Source of the DNA: Polytrichum commune
Lineage: Eukaryota; Streptophyta; Polytrichopsida; Polytrichales; Polytrichaceae
Reading direction: 5' to 3'
Length of the DNA: 64,000 nt
NCBI GenBank assembly: GCA_950295325.1
Contig: OX485807.1
Coordinates: forward strand, 8,027,001 to 8,091,000
Positions 37,120-48,558 of this stretch are shown in pieces. A program made the position numbers and the translations under genes. Each line of letters opens with the position of its first letter. Position 1 is the stretch's first letter. The notes below the pieces were generated by a model, which saw nothing but the letters and a program-made list of their open reading frames with translations, made no database searches and was not told the DNA's origin.

Positions 37120-38625
37120 GAATTTTTCAACATATTTCTGAAATAAAATTGCACAATCAACAGGGCAAGCCTTCCACGATAGCCATACATTTTTTTTTTG
37201 GCTATGTCGTCAATATCTACTACCTCTTCCCTACGAAGAAAATTTGATTTGTCTACAGTTAAGGTGATGATGAATTGCAACATTTTTCAGATTTTTCTAT
37301 CATTGCCAACAAGTCTAGCAAATGTGATTTGTGCCAACGAGGGTACCTCTGGATGCATGCGGGTGATTTGATGATATGTTGCAACACATCCTATTATGTT
37401 ATGAGCATATATTGTTGTTTAAATTGTTTGATTTATTTATCAAAACAAGTTTTTGAAGTTTCTTTTAAGAACTAGAAGGACTGATGCACGTTATATATGT
37501 ATAATTAAAACGGTTTGTATAAGATAAAAGAAGAGAACAACGTTTTCATCCGATATTTTGAGTACTCAAAGAATGTTAGTCTCCCATCATATGCATCGTG
37601 TACATGTAAAAATAAGACTGGGAACAATACAATGTCAAATGTTACTCCACCTTTTTTTTATATTCATTATGTTAGTTTGGAAAACAATTGGTTGACTCGG
37701 AACACCAATTTCCTCTGCTCCACATGAATGAATATCACTTATTATGTGGAAATCGTTGTGTTTGTTATGAGGTGTAGTACACACATGCCAAATAAGATAA
37801 TTAAATCATTAATTGTTGAAGGAATGTACATCGTAAGAAATAATTCAGTGTGTGTCTCGTTTGGTTCTATAACATTTGATATTATTTCAGGTGTCAAGAT
37901 GCACATGCTCATGATTTTTTGTGATTGCTCAAACACTGTTACATATTAACTGAACAAATGATTGCTATACATATTTTGTATTAGAAGTAGACTAATGGTT
38001 AAAAACAATATCTCCATCATTGCAATTTTATTTGTTGTGCCATTCCAACATAACAATGGATTGTTCAACAAGCTTGTCTCGAGTAGTTGACCAATTGAGA
38101 TGCCCCAAACTTTTAATTAAATGCACAAACAAATGTGCAAAAATGACAACAACTATACATGTAAAGGGTGCATCATTATAATAGAATTTTTAATATGATG
38201 GTGAGTGATATACAACATATGGGACATTTGGAGGCTTAAGTTAATTCATGTAACATTTCATGCACAAGTGCATTACCTCTCTTTTTGTGTTAGTTTTGTA
38301 TTATGCCAGATATTTGTTGGCAAGTCCATATAAAATGCATCCCGGACGAACGAGAGGACTAGAACATCATCGAATAAATTTGGGACATACCGATAATTTT
38401 TAATTTTATGTGGTATCTTTACAACACCACATATAGCACAACATAAAAAATCCTTGACAAATGTTAACATTAGCTTGGCCTATTTGTCAAGGACTTCGTT
38501 CCAAGAACACCAAACTCGATCATAAGTTTAAAAATGCACACGCCATCTTTTCTTTTCCTTGCTCACAAATAACTTTGATGTACCTCATCATCTTGTCCTT
38601 TGAATTGAAGCCTAACAATAACAAT

Positions 38626-39320
38626 ATGCTCGATAATAAAGAATCATACACATATTTTTGTATATCACAACCGCATCATAGGTATTTTCAAAGCATTTTA
38701 TCCACACATGTATGATGGTGTTGAGTTAGGTATTTTATATTTTTTAAGGTTTGATCATATTTTATAATCCATGATCTCTATTTACGTTGAGCATGAGTTT
38801 CATAACGAGTCTAACCAACCACTTGATAATAAAGAATCAAACACGCATGTTCGTAATTCATAGATGCATCATAAGTATTTTCAAAGCATTTCTATCCACA
38901 CATGTATGATACTGTCGATTTATGTATTTTTATATTTTAATTTTTTTTTTCATAATTTGTAATCAATAGTTTCACTTTAAGTTGAGCTTGAGTTCCATAA
39001 CGAGTCCGATCAATCAAACACTCAAGAATAAAGAATCAAATGTGCATCTTTGTATATCACAGCCGCATCATAGGTATTTTTAAAGCAATTCTATCAACAC
39101 ATGTATGATAGTATCGAGTTAGGTATTTTATATTTTTAAAAGTTTGGTTATCTTTAGTGTAGAATAATGTCGAGTTAGATATTTTGTATGTTTAAATCTT
39201 GATCATCATTTGTAATTCATAGTTTCACTTCTGGTTGAGCTTAGTATCCGAATGAAGGATGATGAGTATGAGCAATGAAACGCTCGACAATAAAAAATTA
39301 GATGGACGCCTTTGTAGATC
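38626..39320. repeat. Tandem repeat of about 197 bp, four copies
   Basis: Each unit begins near GATAATAAAGAATCA (about 38630, 38827, 39024 and, after an insertion, 39287), followed by GCATCATAGGTATTTTCAAA, TCCACACATGTATGAT and a GTTGAGCATGAGTTTCATAA-like end. It lies between the Helitron remains and the TIR element at 39.53 kb, and could belong to the Helitron. Confidence 0.75.
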
Positions 39321-39849
39321 ACAATTGCATCATAGAATAGGTTGGAGGCTTAAACATCATAATAAATATATGTGAAGTTATACACATGCATCTATTTCTT
39401 GTCAATCGTACAAACACTTTTCACCTACATTTTTTTGGATCACAATGACAATACTTTTTGCATACATTTGTATGATCTTCCCACTTGTTTATTGGTGATG
39501 TAGACAACTATGGATGCTAGTAACAACTACCGTAGGTTCATAGCTGGTCCGACACTATATAATTAAAAAAAAAATAGTCGATTTTTTTTGGAAATTATCA
39601 CTTAATGTTGCTGAAATCCTTTGAAATCAAAGTCAACATATGACGAACTAAATTATAAATACACAAATTTATGTTCTTGATGCCGTAATAAATTAAAAGG
39701 CACCAAGTCACATCAAAAGGTACTTTGCACTTGTGAAGCACATTCCACACTAAAAACAAATGTAACAACCTGGTCACAAACGAATCTGTAAGAGCTTCTC
39801 TATTTTGAGCATAAGCGCCTCGGAATCACAACACATAACTAAAGAACGC

Positions 39850-40345
39850 CTCGAAATCAGGGGAGCGAAATCAGGGGAGCCTCGGCTGTGAGAGCTGAGG
39901 AATCTCGGAGCTCCTCCTCCGCAGTTCTCCGCAGTTCGATCCTCCGCAGCAGGTTGTAAAACTCCTTGCATACATCAGTGACAAAGACCTGTTTGCAGAG
40001 TTTTACATGTGACCATTGTCTAATCTTTCTGTTTTTCCAAGTTCTCTGTTGGTTTCATATAGCTGAAGACCTGAATGCTTACAGGTAGTAAACATCTATA
40101 TGTCACATGGAGATAATATGTGATGAATGATTACTTCAGGTTTTCCAGATTTACAGGAATTCAACCCATCTCATTTGGGAAGAAAAAAATCACTCAGATT
40201 GCATCATAATGCAATTGGGCTTGAAAACGAGAACTAACTTACAAAATCTGATGTCGGGGACGGTGGCTTGGAGAGGTCGATAACATCATTTCCTGTTTCG
40301 GAACCAAAGACTCTTGATTTCGTAGCGTTAGATTGCTTCGTCTGA
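39850..40345 (-). other. Possible coding exons inside the TIR element
   Basis: On the minus strand the frame with VFGSETGNDVIDLSKPPSP ends SDF at a good donor (GTAAGT, about 40250). A later segment after the acceptor AACAG (about 39993) continues in phase with VFVTDVCKEFYNLLRR, then ELRRTAEEELRDSS, and stops near 39860. The amphipathic, charged pattern looks coding. Upstream, the frame is closed by a TAG near 40355. It could be a captured gene fragment, a small gene of unknown family, or chance. Confidence 0.3.
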
Positions 40346-41775
40346 TTGCTGCTCTTCTACATTCTCAGTGTCCATCTTTCTATGGGTTTTAGGGACGTAG
40401 GTTTGGCTACTTTTTGTGATTGGAGCCTACGAGATTTCGATGAAGAAAGTGTGAGCGAATCTGTTAACCTGCCCGAACTTTGTAGGAGCGGTGCGGCACC
40501 ACTCTGCATAGACATTGAGGTCTTTCGACATTGCTGCATGGGTTTAGGGTTTAGATCGGACACTGATTGATTTGGCTAATCTTGTGGTAAGAGGCCGCCA
40601 ACCAAATGTTGATGTTGAAGAAAGTGTGAACGAATTTAACTCTTTTCTAGCAAATGCCCTCACCTAACTAAGTGATACCTTGAATGAAGTTGAGCTTTCT
40701 TGAACAAGTAGATTTGGAGCCCTCTTTTGAATAAAGGGGATGATGAGATTGCGGATTGATCTTGCATAGAGAGGTTGTCCCGCCTTCCTATGTGCATGTA
40801 GCATCACAATGATAGCTTCCTATAATTCTTGATGATTGGATAGAATAGGATAATGTTGGTTTCCTCCATGGAAATGGAAAGATCTTTCATCTACATACTT
40901 CTTGTAAGCATCTTTGAGTTCTCCTGTAGATGTGAACCACTCATACATACTGCTTCTAGCAAGCTTCTCGTAAGTGCCATAGCTCTCTCCCGGTTTCTTG
41001 TACATCATCTTCAAGTACTTCCATGCATTGTTGATGTTTCTATGTTTTCTAACAGTAGCATAAATGGGATCCCAAAGAGAAGGCTCAAACCAATTAGTGT
41101 AATGACCCCTAACCTTGAGTTTTTTGGAAGTTGGCTCTTCTTCTTCCACTTTAGGAGTCAACAACGTTGCCTCCAATGTGCCTTGTGGCCTTCCAACTGG
41201 ACGCTTCACCACTTCTACTTGCAAAGCCGCTTCCTCATCCATCTTAGGCCGTTACCAGACTAGAGGCAGGCTCTTGGAGCCTGCATGCTAGGCCGTGGGC
41301 TAGGGATTTGGTGCCACGCGGGCCCGCAGGAGACTGTTGTCGCCACACGAGGGGGCCGACAGCTCCCGGCGAGGGAAGCTGCCCGGTAATTGCAGGCGAG
41401 CTGGACTTTGCGGCCCAGCAGGGGTCCAGCTGAGGTCCAGCAGAGGACCCCCTCTGCTCAAGGAGTTTTTCTCCTCCATACTCCAGACTCCAGCAGAGTG
41501 TAGAGTTGCCTCTGTTTGCACCAAGAAGCTTGCTCACACCCTCACATTCATCGATTTCTCTCCCTCTTTCACGTACAACACTTGGTCAAATTTTTATTTA
41601 CCCACCGCCGCCTCCGAGCATGGAGTGAGAGGTGCACAGGCTCATTGTTTTGCTCGTCCTTCAGTGGACATTGTTGATGACCTTGGAAACCCTATCAAGG
41701 GAGCAAGAAAATTTGCTTGTATTTCAATGGCATCAACTATGTTGCGTGACAATGGCAATGCAGGTGGTGCGATGA

Positions 41776-43026
41776 GTTCGCGCGTCGCGGCCACGAAGGT
41801 TGTGGGCTCATGATAGGAGATTGCACAGGCCCGGATTTTTCGATCAAAATTTGTTGGGATCGTTCAACGCGAAGGAGTTTAAAGCTCGAATGCGCATGGA
41901 CGTGTCAACATTCGAATATATGTGTAGCACACTTGCACCCTATTTGATTAGGCAAGATACGGCAATGTGCTTGGTTGTCCCCGTCCAAGTGAAGGTGACA
42001 ATGCCCATATCAAGACAAGCCACAAGTAACTCTATGCAGTCTATTGCGGACTTGTATAAAATAGGTCTTTCCACGAGTCAACTTGCAGTCTCGGAATTCA
42101 CTGCCGCCATGAAATCCGTTTTGTTGAAAAAATTTATCAGGTGGCCCTCTGTCAGCGTTATGGATAAGTTTGCGCAGGAATTTTAGGATATCCACAACAT
42201 ACCGTATGTGGTGGGGGTTGTTGATGGCTCTCACATACCCATCATTGCGCCCCGTTTACACACCGCAGATTATTACAACCGGAAGGGTTTTCATTCCATA
42301 CTCTTGCAGGGTGTCGTATCCAGTAAATGTCTCTTTGGGGATTTTGATATTGGGTGGGCAGGTTCTATGCACGACGCGAACTTGTGGTCAAGGACTCACA
42401 TCGGAAACTACTGCGAGGCGGATAGACTATCACCGTACGTATTGGTAGGGGATGCGGCCTATCCTTGTCGACCTTGGATGCTTGCCCCCTTCAATGGCCA
42501 TAAGGACGGTCTTACGAGGGAGGAGTACCATTGGAATTACGTGTAAAGCTCGACGCGGATGTGCGTGGAGCGGGCTTTCGGTATGCTTAAAGGTAGGTGG
42601 CGCATTCTTTTGAAAAGGATGGATGTCCACTTAAAGAATGTGCCTGACCTTGTGAGCACATGTTTGCTACTCCACAACATCTGCATAATATTTGGGGATA
42701 ATTTCTGGAAAAATGAATGGTTACAAGAGACTACGCATGAAGTACATGATGCATTAGCAATGGGAACCGCGGCAGGTGCAACCGGACAAGAGAGATTGGC
42801 CGTTGCTGACCATGCATTACACACATTGGCGGGCATAGATGACAGTTCAAGAGAAACACTTGAATACCTCAAGCAAGAGTGTGCGAGGGAGTTCGAAATT
42901 GCAATGAGTACGGGGGGCAAGTCAGCAAAAGAACTTTGTGCACAAAGAAATGGAAATTCTCGCAGTCTTTGGATGGCCAAGACTAAGGCTTGTGTGGCAC
43001 AAACTTTTCCAACAAGCAGTGATTGA
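41776..43026 (+). pseudogene. HARBI1-like DDE transposase with two in-frame stops
   Basis: One reading phase covers the whole domain. It runs from about RPGFFDQNLLGSFNAKEFKA through the DDE_4 nuclease to LEYLKQECAREFEIAM. The catalytic acids are present: Asp in VVGVVDGSHIPI, Asp in GSMHDANLW and Glu in CVERAFGMLKGRW. TAG at 42184-42186 (just before DIHNIPYVVGVVDGSH) and TAA at 42544-42546 (just before SSTRMCVERAFG) interrupt it. The TAG fits a single C-to-T change from CAG. The N-terminal boundary is uncertain: frames in 41337-41813 may hold an upstream exon. Confidence 0.85.
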
Positions 43027-43038
43027 TAGGACAACTAC

Positions 43039-44837
43039 CTGTAGTTTATCTACCAACTTTTCCATTGTTTTCTGCATGCTAAGTAATAAAGTCATCTTCA
43101 TTTCGTCACTTGTCTTGAAGCTATCTATGAGACGATTGCTACCATCTTCTATCACGTTAATGTAACATTCTAAAAACAGGTCGTCCTTACGTTTTGGTTC
43201 GGGGGATTTCGAGATGCTCTCCCCATTCCGTTGGCACGTGGTGTTGGCGTCCAATGTGGCAGTGACCGCGGGGCTCCCCAGATCGACCGCACTCGCATGT
43301 GCATGCGACACTACATTGGCCCTGTCATACATAAACTCGTCCACGAGCTGGTACAACCTGCACTTCTCTGAACGCTGAGACCCTGACTTCGCATTCATGG
43401 CCTTGTCCTCCTTGTAATCGTTGTAGATGGCGCTCCACTTCTTTCGACAGGCTTCGCTATCTTTTGTGAAGTCGGGGTAGAGAGACACGAATTTGGTGTG
43501 CAACCGGGACCAGTTGTCCACACCTAAACCAAATTCACGGGTTAGACAGACATCCAAAATGTAGGGGCACTCACACACACCTATACCAATCAAAAGAAAC
43601 ACCTAGCATGCGTGGGAAAACTTTCTGTTGGTTGAAATAAATTTCCTAATTCAATTATGGTTTGGGGAGGATGCTCTCTGCAGAGCATCCAGCAGACTGT
43701 AGCAGCATTGCAGTAATGTTAACCCACAACAGAAATGAAAAAAAATCTAAAAAAATGAAGCAACACTTATTGATTAAATTGCAGGTTAGTCTGCAGACTG
43801 CAACATTACCCAATTACGGCTCCAGGGGATAACAGTATAATAAAAACCAAAAAAACTCACTCGACTGTGATCCAGAGGCTCTGTTGCAGAGGGTGTAGTC
43901 TCTATAGTAAGGTTATGGGTTGAAAAAACCCGAATTTTAACCTTAGGCCTATTCTGGGCAGGGGCAGTGCTGCAGCAGCAGAAACCGGTTGTTTGTGCAG
44001 CCCAATAAAACCAGGAAAAAAAACCAGCAATTAAATGTGAAAACTCATCTGTGCAGGGGTTGTGCTGTAGACTGGTGCTGCAGACTGTCAGCAGCAGGTG
44101 CAGTAGCAGCAGAGGGTGTTGTTTCTAGGCCCGGTAAATACAGGAAAAATATACAGTGTACCCTCTATAATGTTAACCCTCAGAAGTGGATCAAAGTTAA
44201 CATTTATAGAGGTGTTAACAATTAACAATTATAAAATTATTTTTTTGAGCAAAATACAAATCTTAACATTTATAAATATAAGCAATTGTGAAGAATCCTT
44301 GTGAGAGAATACCATTCATAAAATTTTCAAACCCAATCAAAATTTTATTCAATATCAAGTTTACAAATCACGGGTGAGAGGGAGAGGAATGTAACTGGTT
44401 TAGGGTTTAGGTACAAAAACAAATCGGGAGGGCATTGTAAAATTTGCAATCCTAGCATACATTTGCCCAACACACATGATACCCACATATAATAATTGTT
44501 AGAGAAGAGGGTACCTTGCTTGGGCGGGGCACATATCCCCCCTTATGGTGATTAGCTGTATCACCCAGTGGTCCTTCCAAGGCCCAATATTTTTATGAAG
44601 CTCCACATCCTCTTTGCCCTCATCTAGTTCCACGACTTTAGGTTTTTTCTTTACGACCCTGCGCTTCTTGGTGGTCTTGGGAAGATCAGTAACGCGTTCC
44701 TGCGAGCCACTTTTCTGGGACGCCTCCGATAGGTCGATGGGGGCGGTAGCGCTGCCATTGGGGGGGGGCGGGAATCCAATACCTGGGACATGAGGCATGA
44801 AGGAATGTGGGAAAAGAAACAGCATTTGATTTGGCAC
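43039..44837 (-). CDS. Myb/SANT-like Harbinger accessory protein, two exons
   Basis: Harbinger elements need a Myb-like partner that brings the transposase to DNA. Exon 1 (44837 to about 44520) encodes a Pro-rich start, basic KKRRVVKKKPK, then GPWKDHWVIQLITIRGDM. Exon 2 (43523 to about 43039) continues NWSRLHTKFVSLYPDFTKDS, then CRKKWSAIYNDYKEDKAMN and a coiled tail ending KTMEKLVDKLQ. The WKDHW...W...CRKKW spacing is the trihelix/SANT-like pattern. The donor after RGDM and the 3' end are not firm, and GC-rich sequence to 45.5 kb may extend exon 1. No stop was seen within the two exons. Confidence 0.6.
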
Positions 44838-46207
44838 GTGTGGGAATCCCTAGAAGAATGGTGGTGGTGCCATGGCATGCCGTTGTGTGGTGAATGCACC
44901 GATTGGCGCAGGAGGGAATCCGTTCGATGTGCCTACATGTTTGGGGGGACTCACGTCTCGCATTGTGCCATGGGAGTCCATGCAATGCAATCCAGGGAAA
45001 ACAAATTGACACTTTGATAGCACGAATAGCTGCAGTGATGGAAAAAAGTAGAGAAGAAGAAGAAGAAGGAAAAATAGAAATAAAAAAATAAAAAAATAAA
45101 AAACGCTGCGACAGGGCACTTGAAGGTGCGATGTCGCCGGTGGGAATAGCTGCAGTGGAGGGGATGTCGCAGTCATGGCGACCCTGTTCAAGTATTGGGG
45201 GGCAGTGACAATTGAGCACGACGAAGAGCACCTCCGAGCATGGAGCAGGTGGATGAGCAGGACGGAGAGTAGGAGTACCACCATGACGAAGCGCAGGAGA
45301 ATGTGCGATGTTGACAAGAGGATGGTATAGGCCTGTGCCACAGGAGGTGGGAGATGGCACAGGAGGTGACAGAAGGTGGAAGAAGAGGGTGGCGAAGGCG
45401 ACTGGATTTGATGGCGATGGCGACAGGAGCGTCGCGAGGGAGGAGGGAGGCGAGTCGGGGAAGGTGGGAGGTCGACGGCGAGTCGGGGGAGGTGGGAGTT
45501 CGACGTGGAGGTGGGCCACATGCCGAGGTGGCACCGGCTACCTCTTCTACTAGTGGGTTTCCCCTGGTAGGCCGGTGCTGCCGCTCCTCCACGCCACGGG
45601 GGACTGCCGGCGAGGTGGCTGCCCACGGTGTGGTGGCAGGACGTTGGGTGCTACCAATCAGGAGCCCCAGGTCAAGCTGCCTACCGCTTGTATGGTTGCG
45701 GCCTTAGTCTTTAGAGTCTCAAAATCACGTGCCACTGACGGTTGCATCTCTTCTTTGGAAATTGGCATGAAGATACTACTCAAAGTCTTTGACTTTGTCA
45801 TTTTGACTTGAACTAAAAGCTCAAACAAGCAAAGCAACGGGAACACTCAAAATTTCACCAAACACACTTCAAAGCTCAAACACATGAAAAGAGTGTTCAA
45901 AGGAGCCTCAAACCCTGATTAGGGTAAGTAGGTTTAGGTTAAGTTCAACTAAGCCGTCACCTCTTCTGCAATTAGGTTAAAAAACATCAAATTTTAAGGC
46001 ATTTGAATATTTTTGAGAATGAGAAAACATTCATTTGTAATAATTGAATAAATTTCACATGTACATTCTTACTTATAGCCGATTTAAAAAAACAATTGTA
46101 GCAAAAGTTGAAATTTTATTATTTTTCTTTTTTTAGCCGAATGCAATTTTTCCACTTTAATTAATTATTTGGCTAACATGTGTCGAACCAGCTATGAACC
46201 TACGGTA

Positions 46208-46914
46208 CACATCACTTTTGACGAAGTTGAAGGCTGAATCACCAAAGAGAGCATTCAAGAAACCAAAGATCAAGAAAACATTCTACCCCAACCAGGCACA
46301 TAATCAATTGTTGAATGTTTGTGGCTTCATCGATTTTTTACATCCATCAGGATTTGCTTCTTTGATGGAAGTCAATGAAATTGTAACCAAATTTGAAAAA
46401 GAATATAAAAGCTTGCCTTGCCCAAGTGAAATAAGTGAAGACACGGATTTATTAGCATTCCTTGTATCAATTGAGACCTCGTTGTGCATATGGTTTATTT
46501 TCCTTGGTTAAATCATGGCTTATTACATGTGTCTATTTTTTTAATTTTAATTTTTATCATCAGAACACACAGTCAAAAATTTGGATTATATTAGAGTTCT
46601 CATGAAAACAATACATCATGTAAGGGCAAGAAGGTATGTGGTTTTATTTTGGAATTGGAAGATACGTATCATATGTACGTCATATCCATTTGCACATGCC
46701 TTACTTACATGGTCTTACATGTATGATCATTGGATTGGCCCATGATGTTGGCCATGGGTATACATTAAATATTTATCAAGAAAAAACCAAAAAGATGTGA
46801 ATTGAAATCATTTTATGAGAAAGACCTCACCTTCAAACATATGAAGCATTATTGGAGAAAAACCTAGGCAATTAAAGGGTATAAGAGAATATTTCTCATG
46901 CTTTGATATGTGTA
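46208..46914. other. Spacer between two transposons
   Basis: An open plus-strand frame of 105 codons (46194-46511) starts inside the right TIR of the 39.53-46.21 element and resembles no family I know. I do not call it a gene. Confidence 0.35.
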
Positions 46915-47867
46915 CACCCTAACCTTGATAATGTCACACTTGGTAATAGAACACCTTGATATTGTCACCTAAAAGTTTGAAACCGATTTTCATAGTGTAA
47001 AACTTCCTCGTTATTATCACTATCACCCTTGATAATGTAACTATTTTTCCCCAAAATTTGGAGTGTAAGTGTGATAATAACAAGTAATATGGATGAAAAT
47101 GCCAGATGGAAAACAAATTATATGGATGACATCGGCATCTCCACCTACCTTTGGGCAAAACAATGTGACTTCTTTGTAGGAGCTTCTTTGTAGAGCCCTA
47201 CATTGGGTGCCCATACCCATGCCCATGGGTTTTGGGTGGGCATGGGTGGGCATGGTTCATGGGATGGTTCATGTTAAACATGGAAGGTGAAGATGATTTT
47301 GAGGTGGAATATTCTACTGAAGAGCTTGTGAAATTAGTGCAAGATGGTGAACATGTACTTGATACCATGGAAGTAGACCCATTGATTGTTGATAGCGGTG
47401 ATGATGAGTATAAAGTAGTGAAGCTAAGTGATGCACAAAAATATGCTGAAGATGTTTTGAATTTTATAGCTAGCCAAGGTTCTCAGATTTTCAACACTCT
47501 AGAGTTGTTAGGAATGGAAAAATCCCATGAAAAACTCATTAGCATTGGTGTTGCACATTTAACATCAACAAACCAATGTGACATTAGAAGCTTCTTTGTC
47601 TCTAGTGAAGGGTCTTTACCTGATCTCAATGACACATTATGATGTGCTCTTGTTGTTATTCACAATTTTGAATTAGATTTTACATTCAAAAACATTGAAG
47701 TATCGTATTTGTTCTTTTTTTTACATTATAATTTTATTTTGTTTTTTTACATATTTTTTGATAATATCACATTATGCACAAAATGTGACATTATGAATTA
47801 TGTCACACCTTGTTTATATCACATTTTTTGGTGAAACGGAGGGTGTGACATTATCAAGGTTAGGGTG
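46915..47867 (+). mobile_element. Pogo/Tigger-like TIR element (953 bp), transposase N-terminus deleted
   Basis: The left end CACCCTAACCTTGATAATGT (46915) and right end ACATTATCAAGGTTAGGGTG (to 47867) are exact inverses over at least 20 bp, flanked by TA (46913-46914 and 47868-47869). The duplication and the retained coding tail point to the pogo group of Tc1/mariner. The near-perfect ends suggest it is young compared with other remnants here. Confidence 0.85.
47280..47642 (+). pseudogene. C-terminal remnant of a pogo/Tigger-like transposase
   Basis: About 120 residues starting MLNMEGEDDFEVEYSTEELV. An acidic linker is followed by a helical stretch (KLSDAQKYAEDVLNFIASQG) and a tail STNQCDIRSFF. 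Tigger/pogo transposases end the same way: acidic region, then an ALE..L.W...QG-like helix, then a short T-I-x-x-FF motif. The HTH and DDE domains are missing. Confidence 0.5.
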
Positions 47868-47869
47868 TA

Positions 47870-48558
47870 TATGTAAAGCCTTCCAATGAGTTCCGTTGTG
47901 TTAAAAAAAGGACACTTTATGAGTACTTGGAACTGTAGAATTGATTGCCATGAAAGTAAGTGACCTTGAACCGTTGATCAAGAGAAGGTAGAGTTTGGGC
48001 CAATGGAGGAACTCATCCATGACAACATTTGTTCACTTATTCATAAGAAGATTTGGTGACGGGCGTGGTCAGGCTAGGCACCTGGATTGGGATCTCGTCG
48101 GAGACAGTGATTGGCCTGCCCTCCGTCCTTGCCTGGCATGGGACTTGGCCGCTCCTCCCCCTTGATTGAGAGCCTGGCTTAGATTTTTTGTCGCAGACGC
48201 CGCGGCCCTTCCTTGGTTCTGTCTAAACGAAGTCTCACCGTCTCACTCTGAACTGTTAGGGTGTGTTGCATGCAATGTGCATAATTGGCATGCAATTCGC
48301 ACAAAGACCTCCACTTCTGATTCACCATGGAGCAACTCACAGTCAGGAGCACTTACTTCTGAGATCCGAAACAAGCCTCGCTGTGACCTATTTTATTAGG
48401 AGTTGTTTGGGTGTCATTTGTGTTTGAATTGGGATGGAATATTCAAGTTTGATTCTATTCCCTGGACAGGATCGACAGCGCGTTGAGATGTGATGCATGG
48501 TACAGTCACAGGGTGTAAACTCTTTGAAGAAGCATTCAGAATAGTAAAGATTGCAGGA
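47870..48558. promoter_or_regulatory. Probable promoter and 5' UTR of IFT139
   Basis: Only short frames and no recognised repeat. GC content rises near 48060-48250. The frame of exon 1 stays open from about 48490, but the conserved N-terminus begins at 48559. I see no convincing TATA box. Confidence 0.4.

Larger units (their letters stand above)
41247..45703. mobile_element. PIF/Harbinger transposon, 4.46 kb, near full length
   Basis: Ends GGCCGTTACCAGACTAGAGG and (reverse complement of right end) GGCCGCAACCATACAAGCGG are imperfect inverted repeats, flanked by TTA at 41244-41246 and 45704-45706. Inside are the two proteins of the superfamily in convergent orientation: a DDE transposase on plus and a Myb/SANT-like protein on minus. 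The transposase has two stops, so the element cannot move by itself, but it is the only long Harbinger here and could be related to the MITEs at 4-7 kb. Confidence 0.88.
40820..45806 (-). pseudogene. Putative transposon DNA-binding protein interrupted by a Harbinger insertion
   Basis: The part before the insertion (45802 down to 45704) encodes MTKSKTLSSIFMPISKEE and onward to FETLKTK. The part after it (41246 down to 40820) continues with MDEEAALQVE and ends at the stop at 40820. The two parts are in the same phase once the element and one TTA copy are ignored, about 173 codons in total. The product has an AT-hook-like RPVGRPQG and a helical region (HYTNWFEPSLWDPIYATVRK, then NINNAWKYLKMMYKK and SSMYEWFTSTGELK) that could be a helix-turn-helix. 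I do not recognise it as a named family. Position inside a TIR element suggests a transposon protein. Confidence 0.55.
39530..46205. mobile_element. TIR element with TA duplication, host of a nested Harbinger
   Basis: The left end CCGTAGGTTCATAGCTGGT (39530) and right end ACCAGCTATGAACCTACGG (to 46205) are exact inverses over 19 bp, and the match runs to about 26 bp with one mismatch. TA flanks both sides (39528-39529 and 46206-46207). Removing the inner Harbinger leaves about 2.2 kb, with a minus-strand coding frame and possible extra exons. A TA duplication fits Tc1/mariner-pogo-like elements, but no DDE domain remains, so it is non-autonomous. Confidence 0.7.

Noticed and set aside
38626-39320. 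CRISPR-like array
   Set aside because: Repeats are about 197 bp and contiguous without unique spacers; an ordinary tandem repeat in a eukaryotic genome.
44850-45707. Several overlapping long frames on both strands
   Set aside because: GC-rich, low-complexity Pro/Ser/Arg composition inside the Harbinger; only the minus frame next to the Myb-like exon may be real.
46194-46511. 105-codon plus-strand frame
   Set aside because: Begins within a transposon TIR, resembles no family and has no supporting splice or regulatory signals.
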